A DNA stretch of 64,000 nt from Pelomonas sp041914785 (GCA_041914785.1 JAYSCT010000005.1:5562-69561), one strand, 5' to 3'; shown: positions 34,181 to 43,051, counted from the first letter of the stretch. The notes: a model not told the origin generated them from the letters alone. A program made the numbers and translations.

Positions 34181-34712
34181 GCGTGTGCAGCGCGCCCGCG
34201 TCGCCCGCCGCCTGCTGGAGGAGGCGCCCACCGAGGCGCGCGCGTTGACCTGGGCGCAGCTGGACGCGGCGCCGGCCTGGCTGGCGCTGCCCGCCGCGGA
34301 GCTGCAGGCCCTGGCGCTGCGTTGCGGCTCGGTGCTGGCCGCGCCGGCGCTGCGGTTGTGGATCGCCGGCCCGCTGCGCGAGCTGGCGCGGGCCACGCTG
34401 GGCGTGCCCTGGTGGCGTGCGCTGCGCGCCGTGCCGGACTGGCCGGCGCTGCCCGAGGCGGTCGCGCGCGGCCTGCCCGCCAGCCTGGCCGACTGGCCCG
34501 ACGTGACGACGCCCGACGGCCTGCGCCGGCAGTTCACCGAGGCCGGCGCTGCCGTGCTGCTGGCCGGCCTGCCGCACGGGGCGCTGCGCCATGCCGCCAG
34601 CCGCCGGCTGGGGCCGGTGGCGGCGTGGGTGATGCCGCAGGCCACCGCGCTGGCCGTGCTGCGCGAGACGCTGGCGCTGCACGCGCGCCTGGACCCGGCG
34701 GAGGCCGCATGA
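34173..34712 (+). CDS. sctK: SctK-like sorting platform protein
   Basis: 179 residues, Ala/Leu/Trp-rich, with WIAGPLRELARATLGVPWW around 65-85. SctK proteins are poorly conserved; the assignment rests on size, composition and position between sctJ and sctL, exactly where SctK is encoded in Ysc and Hrp-type loci. It would link the ring SctD to the cytoplasmic C-ring. It overlaps sctJ by eight bases and sctL by ATGA. Confidence 0.6.
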   Translation: MTERVQRARVARRLLEEAPTEARALTWAQLDAAPAWLALPAAELQALALRCGSVLAAPALRLWIAGPLRELARATLGVPWWRALRAVPDWPALPEAVARGLPASLADWPDVTTPDGLRRQFTEAGAAVLLAGLPHGALRHAASRRLGPVAAWVMPQATALAVLRETLALHARLDPAEAA

Positions 34713-35347
34713 ACCGCCACGCCTTCATGCTGTGGCACCGCGACGCCGACGCGCGCGCCGGGCTGGTGTCGGACCGCCGCGTGCTGCGCGCCGCCGAGGT
34801 GCCAGCGCTGCAGCAGGCCCACGAGCTGCTGGACACGCTGCACACGCTGCTCGCGCAGCAGCGGGCGCGGGTGGACGCCGCCTGCGAGCAGGCCCGCGCC
34901 GAAGGCCTGGCCCAGGGCCTGGCGCAGGCCCGCGAGCAGTCGCGCGCCGAGGTGGCCGAGGCATTGGCGCGGCAGGCCCGGGCGCACGAGCAGCAGCGCG
35001 AGCGGCTGCAGCAGGACGTTGCCGGCCTCGCGCTGGCCGTGGCCGAGAAGCTGCTGGGCGAGCTGCCGGCGCAGGAGCGGCTGGCGCGCCTGGCGCTGCA
35101 GGCCGCGCGCGAGCTGCTGCCCGCCCGCACCTGGCGGCTGCAGGTGCATCCCAGCCAGCTGCCAGGCCTGCGCGCAGCGCTGCAGGCGGCCGACGCCGGT
35201 GACGCCGCCGGCCTGTCCGGCGCTGAACTGCAGGCCGACGCCGAGCTGGCCGAAACGGATTGCCGCCTGACGACCGAGTTCGGCAGCGCCGATGCGGGCC
35301 TGCAGACCCAGGTTGACCGCCTGGCCCGCGCCTGGAGTCTCGCGTGA
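34709..35347 (+). CDS. sctL: SctL, ATPase stator
   Basis: 212 residues with a long Gln/Glu/Ala-rich coiled coil (about 45-115, with QARAEGLAQGLAQAREQ) and a C-terminal FliH/HrpE-like domain (LAVAEKLLGEL, LPARTWRLQVHP). It binds SctN and links it to SctK/SctQ pods. The coding sequence overlaps sctK and the GTG start of sctN by four bases at each end. Confidence 0.85.
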   Translation: MNRHAFMLWHRDADARAGLVSDRRVLRAAEVPALQQAHELLDTLHTLLAQQRARVDAACEQARAEGLAQGLAQAREQSRAEVAEALARQARAHEQQRERLQQDVAGLALAVAEKLLGELPAQERLARLALQAARELLPARTWRLQVHPSQLPGLRAALQAADAGDAAGLSGAELQADAELAETDCRLTTEFGSADAGLQTQVDRLARAWSLA

Positions 35348-36669
35348 CGACGGCCCTGCACGCCCCCGACGACCTGCGCCGCAGCCTGCAGCGCGTGCGC
35401 ACCGTCGCCACGCTGGGCCGCGTGGTGCAGGCCGGCGGCACGCTGCTGCGCGTGACGGGCGTGCCGGCCCGCGTGGGGCAGAGCTGCCGCGTGTTCGACG
35501 CGCAGCGGCCGCACGAGCCCGGCCTGCTGGCCGAGGTCATCGGCTTCCAGGGCCACGAGGCGGTGCTGGCGCCGCTGGGGTCGCTGCAGGGCGTGCCCGT
35601 GGGGGCGGCCGTGGAGGTGCTGCAGGAGAAGGCCCAGCTGCCCAGCGGCTCGGGCCTGCTGGGCCGGGTCATCGACGCCTTCGGCCAGCCGCTGGACGGC
35701 GGCCCGCCGGTGACCCACCTGCCGCGCGTGCCGCTGTACCGCGACGCGCCGCCGCCGCTGCAGCGCCGCCCCGTGCACGCGCCGCTGGTGTGCGGCGTGC
35801 GCGCCATCGATGCGCTGCTGACGGTGGGCGAGGGCCAGCGTGTGGGCATCTTCGCGATGGCCGGTGGCGGCAAGTCCACGCTGCTGGGCATGCTGGCGCG
35901 CAGCACGCGCGCCGAGGTCAATGTCATCGGCCTCATCGGCGAGCGCGGCCGCGAGGTGCGCGAGTTCCTGGAAGACAGCCTGGGCGCCGAAGGACTGGCG
36001 CGCTCGGTCGTCGTCGTCTCCACGTCCGACCGGCCGGCGCTGGAGCGCGTGCGTGCGGCCTATGCGGCCACGGCCATCGCCGAGGGCTTTCGCGCGCAGG
36101 GCGCCCGCGTCGTGCTGATGATGGACTCGGTGACCCGCTTCGCGCGCGGCCTGCGCGAGATCGGCCTGGCCGCGCACGAGCCGGCCGTGCGGCGCGGCTA
36201 CCCGCCGTCGGTGTTCGCCGAGCTGCCGCGGCTGTTCGAGCGTGCCGGCAACGATGCGCACGGCAGCATCACCGCGTTCTACACGGTGCTGGCCGAGGAT
36301 GAGGAGGGCAGCGACCCCGTGGCCGAGGAGGTGCGCTCCATCCTGGACGGCCACCTCGTGCTGTCGCGCGCGCTGGCGCAGGCGCAGCACTACCCCGCCA
36401 TAGACGTGCTCGCCAGCGCCAGCCGGGTGTTCACGCGCGTCACGTCGCCCGAACAGCAGCGCGACGCGGCGCAGCTGCGCGCGCTGATGGCGCGGCACAA
36501 GGAGGTCGAGTTCCTGCTGCGCGTGGGCGAGTACCAGGCCGGCAGCGACCCGCTGGCCGACCAGGCCATCGAGCGCATGCCGCAGATCAAGGCCTTGCTG
36601 CAGCAGGGCTCGCACGAGCCCGCCGACTGGGACGGCTGCCTGCAGCACCTGCGGGAGATCGTGGCATGA
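35344..36669 (+). CDS. sctN: SctN, T3SS ATPase
   Basis: 441 residues; starts at a GTG overlapping the sctL stop (GTGA). Walker A is AMAGGGKST at 171-179; Walker B is VVLMMDSVTRFA; the YPPSVFAELPRLFERAG segment is the T3SS ATPase signature. The C-terminal domain that unloads chaperone-substrate complexes is complete (QAIERMPQIKALLQQG). It energises unfolding of effectors at the base of the export gate. Confidence 0.97.
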   Translation: MTTALHAPDDLRRSLQRVRTVATLGRVVQAGGTLLRVTGVPARVGQSCRVFDAQRPHEPGLLAEVIGFQGHEAVLAPLGSLQGVPVGAAVEVLQEKAQLPSGSGLLGRVIDAFGQPLDGGPPVTHLPRVPLYRDAPPPLQRRPVHAPLVCGVRAIDALLTVGEGQRVGIFAMAGGGKSTLLGMLARSTRAEVNVIGLIGERGREVREFLEDSLGAEGLARSVVVVSTSDRPALERVRAAYAATAIAEGFRAQGARVVLMMDSVTRFARGLREIGLAAHEPAVRRGYPPSVFAELPRLFERAGNDAHGSITAFYTVLAEDEEGSDPVAEEVRSILDGHLVLSRALAQAQHYPAIDVLASASRVFTRVTSPEQQRDAAQLRALMARHKEVEFLLRVGEYQAGSDPLADQAIERMPQIKALLQQGSHEPADWDGCLQHLREIVA

Positions 36670-37145
36670 GCGCGCCCACGCTGCCCGACGCCGACGCACG
36701 CCAGTGGCTGCGCCTGCGCCAGCTGCGCGTGCAGCGCGCGCGCCAGGCGCTGGCCCGCGCGATGGACGCGGAGCGCGCCGCCCGCGCCACCGTCGAGGCC
36801 TGCGAGCTGCGCATCGCCCAGGGCCAGGCGCGGCTGACGGCGCTGGCGCGGCACTGGGGCGGCGCCGGCAGTGCCGGGCTGCCGCGCTGGCATGCCCAGA
36901 TCGAGGCGCACCGGGAGATGCTCGCCGAGCGCCTGGAGCGCGACGAGTACGCGCTGCTGGACCACCAGGACGACTGGCGGCAGACGCAGACCGACGTGGC
37001 ACGCTGCCGCACCGAGCTCGCCCGCGCCCAAGCCCGCGAGGCGGCCGTGGACGCCACCATCACCGACCAGCGCCGCCTGCAACGCCAGGCCCGCGAGCAG
37101 CAGGCCGAGCTGGAGGCGGAGGACATCTTCCGCACCTTGCACTGA
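36666..37145 (+). CDS. sctO: SctO, ATPase stalk
   Basis: 159 residues, almost entirely a charged helical hairpin with Arg, Ala, Glu and Gln (LRQLRVQRARQALARAMDAE and RRLQRQAREQQAELEAED). No hydrophobic helices. Size and location after sctN match SctO/YscO/FliJ, the stalk between SctN and SctV. It overlaps sctN by four bases. Confidence 0.8.
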   Translation: MSAPTLPDADARQWLRLRQLRVQRARQALARAMDAERAARATVEACELRIAQGQARLTALARHWGGAGSAGLPRWHAQIEAHREMLAERLERDEYALLDHQDDWRQTQTDVARCRTELARAQAREAAVDATITDQRRLQRQAREQQAELEAEDIFRTLH

Positions 37146-37155
37146 TACCGCCGTG

Positions 37156-37713
37156 ATGCTGTCCCTGTTCTCTTCCTCGCTGGGTGCGCTGCTGCGCCAG
37201 GCCCGGCCCGGTGCGCGGCCCGACGACGCGCCGCCGGACGCCGGCGCCGCCGAGCGCGACTGGCGTGGTGCCTACCAGCGGCTGCAGGCGCAGGCACCGG
37301 AGCCCGCGGATCCCCAGGCGCCTGATACGCCACTGCCGCTGCAGCCCGCGGCCGCGCGCAGCGAGGCCCCGGCGCCCGCGCCCGACCTGCCACCAGCCGC
37401 GGCGTTGCCGCCCACGCCGACGGTGCAGCGCGTGGAGGCGCTGCTGGCGCAGGCGCCGATGGCGCCGCAACGCGTGTGGCAGGTCGAGCTGCCGTCTGCC
37501 GGCGCGGGCTGGCAGCTGCGCGTGGAGCAGGCCCAGCCGCAGGCGCCGCTGCTGCTGGAGCTGCGCGTGCCGGCCGTGCTGCAGCCCCAGGCGCGGCGCC
37601 AGCTGGCCGACCTGGACAAGCGCCTGCGTGACACCGGCCACGATGTACTGGCCTCGCGGCTGCAGCCGGCCGTGGCCGGGCGGCTGCGCCGCGTCGATGA
37701 GGTGCAGCCATGA
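37156..37713 (+). CDS. SctP/HpaP-like T3SS protein
   Basis: 185 residues from the ATG at 37156 (an adjacent in-frame GTG is possible). The first half is Pro/Ala-rich and disordered. The second half (WQVELPSAGAGWQLRVEQ, LELRVPAVL, LDKRLRDTGHDVLASRL) resembles the FliK/HpaP-type C-terminal domain that controls needle length and substrate switching. It is much shorter than YscP. Position after sctO supports the call. The following gene overlaps by four bases. Confidence 0.5.
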   Translation: MLSLFSSSLGALLRQARPGARPDDAPPDAGAAERDWRGAYQRLQAQAPEPADPQAPDTPLPLQPAAARSEAPAPAPDLPPAAALPPTPTVQRVEALLAQAPMAPQRVWQVELPSAGAGWQLRVEQAQPQAPLLLELRVPAVLQPQARRQLADLDKRLRDTGHDVLASRLQPAVAGRLRRVDEVQP

Positions 37714-38585
37714 GCGGCATCGCGGCCATCCAGGCCATCAACCCCGCCGAGTCCGTGCAGGCGTGGCTGCAGGCCGCTGCCGCCAGCGAGGCCGAGGTGG
37801 CGGCGCTGGCGCAGGCGCCGGAGCTGCCGCAGGCGGCGTTGTCGCTGCCCGGCCCCGTGGGCGAGGCCAGCGCCGCACAGCCGTCCACCCTGCTCGCGCA
37901 GCCGCTGGATGCGCCGGCCGCGGTGCAGCCGCTGGCACCCGCGCTGCTGACGCCGCTGGCGCTTCAGCAAGGCCCCGAGCTGCGCTGGCGCGTGCAGGAC
38001 GCCGCCGCGTGGCGCGCGCTGTTTGCCACAGCCGATGAGGACGACACGGCGGATGCGTCGCCCGCCGAGCCCGACGCGCAGGCGCCGGCCGAGGACATCC
38101 CCCCTTGGGCCCAGGTGCTGCTGGCGCGGCTGCGCGAGGCTGCGCAGGCGCCGGCCTCGGCCGCGCCGCTGCGGCCGGCGCTGCAGGCCTGGCGCGCCGG
38201 CCTGCCCGTGCTGCTGGCGAGCCCGTCGGGGCTGGCCAGCCTGCAGCCCGGCCGTGACGGCGCCAGCTGGTGCTGGCGGCGCTGGCCGGCCCGCTGGCGC
38301 CAGGCGCGCCCGGCCACCGGCGAGCGCTGGTGGGCGGTGCGCCTGGGCCTGGCCGCGCAGGGCCGCCCGCGCACGCTGCGTGAGCTGGGCGGTGCGCTGC
38401 GGCTGGCGCCGGGCCAGGTGAGCTGCGAGCTGCGGCTGGACGGCACCGCGCCGGGCATCGCGCAGTGGACCGAGGTGCTGGTGCAGGCGCCGGCCAGCGC
38501 CAGCCTGCGCGGGCTGCTGGGCGCGCGGCCGTCGCTGACCTGGCTGCTCTGCAACCAGCCGCTGTGGCCGGTGGAGGCTGCATGA
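37710..38585 (+). CDS. T3SS operon protein of unknown function
   Basis: 291 residues without signal peptide or membrane helices. The N-terminal half is Ala/Gln/Pro-rich; the C-terminal half is more structured (WWAVRLGLAAQGRPRTLREL, ELRLDGTAPGIAQWTEVLV). I do not recognise a family. It could be the second half of a split length-control or C-ring component, given the short SctP-like protein before it and the short SctQ after it. It overlaps the upstream gene and the sensor kinase by four bases. Confidence 0.5.
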   Translation: MSGIAAIQAINPAESVQAWLQAAAASEAEVAALAQAPELPQAALSLPGPVGEASAAQPSTLLAQPLDAPAAVQPLAPALLTPLALQQGPELRWRVQDAAAWRALFATADEDDTADASPAEPDAQAPAEDIPPWAQVLLARLREAAQAPASAAPLRPALQAWRAGLPVLLASPSGLASLQPGRDGASWCWRRWPARWRQARPATGERWWAVRLGLAAQGRPRTLRELGGALRLAPGQVSCELRLDGTAPGIAQWTEVLVQAPASASLRGLLGARPSLTWLLCNQPLWPVEAA

Positions 38586-39643
38586 ATCGCTTCGACACCG
38601 ACCTGCTGCATGCGCTAGGTGACCTGGACGACGCGCTGGCCGTGCTGGACGGCGAGTTCCTCGTCGCGCTGAATGCGCCCATGCAGGCGCTGCTGCCCGG
38701 CGACGCCGGCGGCCTGGCGGCCGACTGGGCACAGATGCTGCCGGGCCTGGCCAGCGCGCTGGCCGCGCCGCTGGGCGAACGCCGCCGTTGCGGTGTCAGC
38801 GGCGAGTACCTGGCCCAGCGCGTGGCGCTGGATGCGCGCCACGTGCTGCTGCGCCTGGTGGATGAGCGCGCGCGCCTGCACCACCTGCAGCGCCAGCTGG
38901 ACGACCGCGAAGGCCTGCTGTTCACGTCGCGCTCGCTGACCGTCAGCGAGATGGGCAGCGTGCTGGCGCACGAGCTGAACCAGCCCATCGGCGCCACGGC
39001 CAACCTGCTGCGCGGCCTGAAGCTGCGCCTGGCACGCCGCCACCCCGACAGCACCGACGAACTCGCCGCGCTGGACAAGGCCGTGGCGCAGGTGACGTAC
39101 GCCAGCCAGATCATCGGCCGGGTGCGCGAGTACACGCAGTCGCGCCAGCCCAAGGCCGAGCGGCTGGACCTGGGCGCGCTGGTGCACCAGAGCCTGGCGC
39201 TGCTGGACTGGGACCTGCAGCGCGAGGCCGTGCAGCTGGCGCTGCGCCTGCCCGATGCGCCCGTGCCGGTGCAGGGCGACGCCGTGATGCTGCAGCAGGT
39301 GCTCATCAACCTGCTGCGCAACGCGCTCGACGCGCTGCGGCTGGACCGGCCTGCCGCGCCGCTCATCGACATCGAGCTGCGCGTGGAGGCCGGCCGTGCC
39401 GAGCTGCGCGTGGGCGACAACGGCCCCGGCATCACGCCGCAGACCGAAGCCAGGCTGTTCCTGCCGTTCAGCTCCACCAAGCCCAACGGCATGGGGCTGG
39501 GCCTGTCCATCTGCCGCTCGCTGATCGAGATGCACCAGGGGCGCCTCTGGTTCACGCGGCGCGACGCGGGCGGCTGCTGCTTCCACTTCGCGTTGCCGGT
39601 GCTGGCCGCCGCAACGCCCCCGACCTTGGAGAAGACCGCATGA
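38582..39643 (+). CDS. soluble sensor histidine kinase inside the T3SS operon
   Basis: 353 residues. A degenerate PAS-like N-terminus (1-105) is followed by a coiled coil and a kinase core of the NtrB/FixL/DctB type: H-box LAHELNQPIGA near 133, N-box NLLRNALDAL, G1 DNGPGI and G2 GMGLGLSICRS. No transmembrane segments exist, so the signal is cytoplasmic, possibly the secretion state of the apparatus. It is coupled by ATGA to the FixJ-type regulator. Neither AraC/HrpB nor HrpL type regulators are seen in the locus. Confidence 0.9.
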   Translation: MNRFDTDLLHALGDLDDALAVLDGEFLVALNAPMQALLPGDAGGLAADWAQMLPGLASALAAPLGERRRCGVSGEYLAQRVALDARHVLLRLVDERARLHHLQRQLDDREGLLFTSRSLTVSEMGSVLAHELNQPIGATANLLRGLKLRLARRHPDSTDELAALDKAVAQVTYASQIIGRVREYTQSRQPKAERLDLGALVHQSLALLDWDLQREAVQLALRLPDAPVPVQGDAVMLQQVLINLLRNALDALRLDRPAAPLIDIELRVEAGRAELRVGDNGPGITPQTEARLFLPFSSTKPNGMGLGLSICRSLIEMHQGRLWFTRRDAGGCCFHFALPVLAAATPPTLEKTA

Positions 39644-40281
39644 CCCCTCGCCAGATCTACGTGGTGGACGACAACCACGAGTTCCGTGACTCGCTGCGCT
39701 TCTGGCTGGAAGGCTTCGGCTGCCAGGTGCGCGACTGGGGCGACCCGCGCGACGCGCTGCAGTCGCTGGCCCGCGTGGCCGTGGGCACCACCTGGCCCGA
39801 GTCCACCTGCCTGATGCTGGACGTGCGCATGCCTGAGCTGTCGGGGCTGGACCTGCACGACGCGCTGCGCGAGCGCGGCATCCACCTGCCCGTCATCTAC
39901 ATGAGCGGCCATGCCGACGTGCCGCTGGCCGTGGCCGCGATGCAGAAGCGCGGCGCCGTGTCGCTGCTGGAGAAGCCGCTGGACGACGCGGCGCTGAGCG
40001 CGGCGCTGGACCGCGCCTTCGCGCCCACCGAGCTGGACCTGGGCGACGACGCCGACGTGGAAGGCTCGCGCGAGGAGTTCGAGCGCCGGCTGCAGCTGCT
40101 GTCGCCGCGTGAGCGCCAGGTGCTGTCGCTGGTCGTCAAGGGGCTGATGAACAAGCACATTGCCGACGAGATCAAGCTGTCGCTGAAAAGCGTGGAGCTG
40201 TACCGCTCGCGCGGCATGCGCAAGATGAAGTGCCGCTCGGTGACGGAGCTGACCCGCATGATGGTCAGCCGCCGGGCATGA
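39640..40281 (+). CDS. FixJ/LuxR-type response regulator, probable T3SS regulator
   Basis: 213 residues. The receiver domain (1-125) has VVDDN, phospho-Asp in MLDVRMPELSG, the Ser/His of YMSGHADV and Lys of LEKPLDD. The output domain (150-210) is a LuxR-type HTH: LSPRERQVLSLVVKGLMNKH with LKSVELYRSRGMRKM as recognition region. It is paired with the kinase upstream. It is the best candidate to bind the CTGCGGC/CCCTA element found before the secreted-protein genes. Confidence 0.92.
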   Translation: MTPRQIYVVDDNHEFRDSLRFWLEGFGCQVRDWGDPRDALQSLARVAVGTTWPESTCLMLDVRMPELSGLDLHDALRERGIHLPVIYMSGHADVPLAVAAMQKRGAVSLLEKPLDDAALSAALDRAFAPTELDLGDDADVEGSREEFERRLQLLSPRERQVLSLVVKGLMNKHIADEIKLSLKSVELYRSRGMRKMKCRSVTELTRMMVSRRA

Positions 40282-40378
40282 CGGTGAGCCCCTCGCCCGG
40301 TCTTGCCCCGCTGCACGCGGGCCAGCCCAGTCGGTCTTGCAGACCGCGCAGCCGACGGAGCGGCTGCTCTTCGGCAGG

Positions 40379-40405
40379 CACGGCAAGTCCACGGGACTTG
40401 CCGTG
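40379..40405. other. perfect 12-bp inverted repeat between regulator and sctQ
   Basis: CACGGCAAGTCC and GGACTTGCCGTG flank a 3-base loop (ACG). No T-run follows, so it is not a classical terminator. It lies in the 259-base gap that separates the first and second parts of the sct operon and could attenuate transcription, stabilise mRNA ends or bind a protein. No gene is seen in the gap. Confidence 0.55.
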
Positions 40406-40540
40406 TCCGGCCTCAGCCCCCGAGGGGACGGCGATGCGTGCGGCATCGAGCCGCCCGCACATCGCCCGGCGGGCCGGCTTGGGGCGGCCCGGCGCTCGGC
40501 CCGACTGCGTGCGGACGCGCTCCGAACTGGGAGACCTGAG

Positions 40541-41224
40541 ATGAGTTCGATCCCGCACGCATTCGCGCATGCGGCCCGCTGGCAGTTCGTCGCGGGGCCG
40601 GCGCGGCTCGCCGTGCGCGCCGACGGTTTCGAGGCTGCCGAGCAGCAGCCCTGCGCCGCCGAGGCGGCCGTCGTGCTCGACCTGGCCGGTGAGCTGCTGG
40701 ATGCGCTGGCCGCGGTGGGGCTCGACGTGGACGCGCCGTGGCAATGGCTGGAGACACAGAGCGACGACCCGCCTGGCCTGGCACAGGCCCGTTGGCAGGG
40801 GTTGGCCGCCGAGGCCCGGCTGGCGCTGCCCTGGGCGGCGCTGCATGCGCTGCCCACGACGCCGGACGTGCCGGGCCTGCTGTGGGAGCCGGTGGCCGCC
40901 GAATGCGTGCTGGCGCACTGGTCGTTGACCGATGACGACGTGGCGGCGCTGGAGCCCGGCGGCCTGCTGCTGCTGGAAGCGCCCGTGGCGCCGCGTCTGC
41001 GCGCACGCGCCGAACCCGCCGGTGCCGACGAGCCGCCCTGGCAGCTGGTGGCGCGTTGGGATCAGCCGCTGGCGCTGGAGGTCGTGCTGGGCTGGCATGC
41101 CACGCCACCGGCCGCGCCGGTGGCCTGCCAGCTCATCCACACCGCGCAGCCCGAGAGCGTGCGCGCCCGCGGCCGCCTGCTGCCCTGGGGCAGCGGGCAG
41201 GCGCTGCTCATCGAGGCAGTCTGA
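40541..41224 (+). CDS. sctQ: SctQ-like C-ring protein, short form
   Basis: 227 residues; the ATG at 40541 is preceded by GGGAG. A SPOA-like segment (WSLTDDDVAALEPGGLLLLE) is at about 128-147. The C-terminal part (PLALEVVLGWHA ... GRLLPWGSGQALLIEA) is a compressed version of what is normally a second SPOA domain of 80 residues. Typical SctQ proteins have 300-350 residues. Its position immediately before sctR supports the call. It overlaps sctR by one base. Confidence 0.7.
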   Translation: MSSIPHAFAHAARWQFVAGPARLAVRADGFEAAEQQPCAAEAAVVLDLAGELLDALAAVGLDVDAPWQWLETQSDDPPGLAQARWQGLAAEARLALPWAALHALPTTPDVPGLLWEPVAAECVLAHWSLTDDDVAALEPGGLLLLEAPVAPRLRARAEPAGADEPPWQLVARWDQPLALEVVLGWHATPPAAPVACQLIHTAQPESVRARGRLLPWGSGQALLIEAV

Positions 41225-41883
41225 TGGACCTCAGCAGTTTCACCCCGGCGTCCGCGCTGCTCACCGTCGTGCTGCTGGCGCTGGCGCCGTTCGTGGCCGT
41301 CATGGTCACGTCGTTCACCAAGCTGGTGGTCGTGCTCAGCCTGCTGCGCAATGCGATGGGGCTGCAGCAGGTGCCGCCCAACGTCGTCATGAACGGGCTG
41401 GCGCTCATCCTCAGCATCTACGTGATGTACCCGGTGGGCGTGCAGATGCAGGAGCAGCTGGCCGACGTGCCCGCCACGGGCAAGGCGTCCACCAGCCAGC
41501 TCGTCGCCGCAGCCGACACCGCCAAGGAGCCGTTGCGGGAGTTCCTCATCAGGCACAGCCGGCCGCTGGAGCGGGCCTTCTTCCTGAAGACCGCGCAGCG
41601 CAGCCTCAAGCCCGAGCAGGCCCAGGCGCTGACCGAGCGCGACTTCCTCGTCATCGTGCCGGCCTTCACGGTCAGCGAGCTGACGGTGGCGTTCGAGATC
41701 GGTTTCCTGATCTTCCTGCCCTTCCTCGTCATCGACCTCGTCATCTCCAACATCCTGATGGCCATGGGCATGCAGATGCTGTCGCCCACCACCGTGTCAC
41801 TGCCGTTCAAGCTGCTGCTGTTCGTGCTGATCGACGGCTGGGTCAAGCTCACCCACGGCCTCGTCCTCACGTACCAGACATGA
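41224..41883 (+). CDS. sctR: SctR, export-gate core
   Basis: 219 residues with four transmembrane helices. Conserved family motifs include SFTKLVVVLSLLRNAMGLQQ and VPPNVVMNGLALIL near the N-terminus and FLIFLPFLVIDLVIS in the third helix region. It forms the pentameric pore with SctS and SctT. Overlaps sctQ by one base and sctS by ATGA. Confidence 0.96.
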   Translation: MDLSSFTPASALLTVVLLALAPFVAVMVTSFTKLVVVLSLLRNAMGLQQVPPNVVMNGLALILSIYVMYPVGVQMQEQLADVPATGKASTSQLVAAADTAKEPLREFLIRHSRPLERAFFLKTAQRSLKPEQAQALTERDFLVIVPAFTVSELTVAFEIGFLIFLPFLVIDLVISNILMAMGMQMLSPTTVSLPFKLLLFVLIDGWVKLTHGLVLTYQT

Positions 41884-42155
41884 ACAGCGACGTCATCCAA
41901 CTCACGCAGCAGGCGCTGTGGCTCGTGCTGCTGCTGTCGGCGCCGCCCATCCTCGTCGCGGCCGTCGTGGGCCTGGTGATCGCCTTCATCCAGGCCGCCA
42001 CGCAGCTGCAGGAGCAGACGGTGCAGTACGTGGCCAAGTTCTTTGCCATCGTCGTCACGCTCTTCATCACCGCGTCGCTGCTTGGCGGCAGCCTGTACCG
42101 GCTGGGCGACAAGGTGTTCAGTGAGTTCCCGGGTCTCGTGAAGATTGCCCGCTGA
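41880..42155 (+). CDS. sctS: SctS, export-gate subunit
   Basis: 91 residues with two transmembrane helices (LWLVLLLSAPPILVAAVVGL and AKFFAIVVTLFITASLLGG) and the QAATQLQEQTVQYVAKF loop that is diagnostic of SctS/FliQ. It overlaps sctR (ATGA) and sctT (TGATG). Confidence 0.95.
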   Translation: MNSDVIQLTQQALWLVLLLSAPPILVAAVVGLVIAFIQAATQLQEQTVQYVAKFFAIVVTLFITASLLGGSLYRLGDKVFSEFPGLVKIAR

Positions 42156-42940
42156 TGCTGTCGTTCTGGGTCGGGCACCCCACCGATGCGGTGCTGCTGC
42201 TGGGCCTGTGCACGATGCGCGTCGCCGTGGCGCTGCTGCTGGTGCCGCTGTTCACGCAGGACCTGATTCCCGCGCTGATCCGCAACGCGATGTTCCTCGC
42301 GCTGGGCCTGCTGGGCTTGCTGGTGCAGGACGTGCAGCCCATGGCGCTGAGCGGCTGGCAGTGGGCGCGCCTGTATGGCCGCGAGGCGCTGCTGGGTGCG
42401 GGCCTGGGCTTCCTGTATGCCGGCATGCTGTGGTCGTTCGAGATGGCGGGCCAGCTCATCGACAACAAGGTGGGCGCCACGCAGGCGCAGGTGATGGACC
42501 CGCTGTCCGGCCACCAGACCTCGCTGACCGGCGCCTTCCTCGCGCGGCTGGCCAGCTGGGTGTTCATGGCCTCCGGCGGCTTCCTGCTGTTTGCGGCGCT
42601 GCTGCTGGACAGCTACGCGCTGTGGCCCGTCAACGGCGGCTGGCAGCTGCTGCCGGCCGGCCGCCTGGCCTTCGAGGCGGAGCTGGGCCGCATGCTGCGC
42701 CTGGCCCTGCTGCTGGCCGCACCGTCGCTGGTGCTGCTGTACCTCGTGGACGGCGTGCTGGGCCTCGTCAACCGCTTCGCGCAGCAGCTCAACGTGTTCA
42801 GCCTGTCGATGTCGCTGAAGGCCGTGGTGGGCCACCTGGTGCTGCTGCTGCAGCTGGGCAGCCTGGTGGCGCTGCTGAACGAGGAGCTGCTGTCGCGGCC
42901 CACGGTCGTGCGCACGCTGCTGCAGCGCCTGTTCGGCTGA
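42155..42940 (+). CDS. sctT: SctT, export-gate subunit
   Basis: 261 residues with six hydrophobic segments. Family landmarks are LTGAFLARLASWVFMASGG, NRFAQQLNVFSLSMSLKA and the FEMAGQLIDNKVG loop. It completes the R-S-T core, which SctU (encoded remotely at 25662) encircles. It is the last machinery gene; its stop codon directly abuts regulatory element C. Confidence 0.95.
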   Translation: MLSFWVGHPTDAVLLLGLCTMRVAVALLLVPLFTQDLIPALIRNAMFLALGLLGLLVQDVQPMALSGWQWARLYGREALLGAGLGFLYAGMLWSFEMAGQLIDNKVGATQAQVMDPLSGHQTSLTGAFLARLASWVFMASGGFLLFAALLLDSYALWPVNGGWQLLPAGRLAFEAELGRMLRLALLLAAPSLVLLYLVDGVLGLVNRFAQQLNVFSLSMSLKAVVGHLVLLLQLGSLVALLNEELLSRPTVVRTLLQRLFG

Positions 42941-42995
42941 CTGCGGCCGACCCTAGCGCCGCTGCGGCCACGACTAGCGGCGGCCGCAATTGCCC
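42941..42995 (+). promoter_or_regulatory. CTGCGGC/CCCTA element C (tandem)
   Basis: CTGCGGCCGACCCTAGCG at 42941-42958 is repeated imperfectly 21 bases later as CTGCGGCCACGACTAGCG (42962-42979), followed by GCGGCCGCAATTGCC. The first half matches the distal arm of element B almost perfectly. The site lies about 60 bases before the muramidase start. Confidence 0.55.
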
Positions 42996-43051
42996 TGCGG
43001 CGCGCGACGGCCTGAAATGCCGTCATCGAGCATCACCGCACAAGGTTCGCC

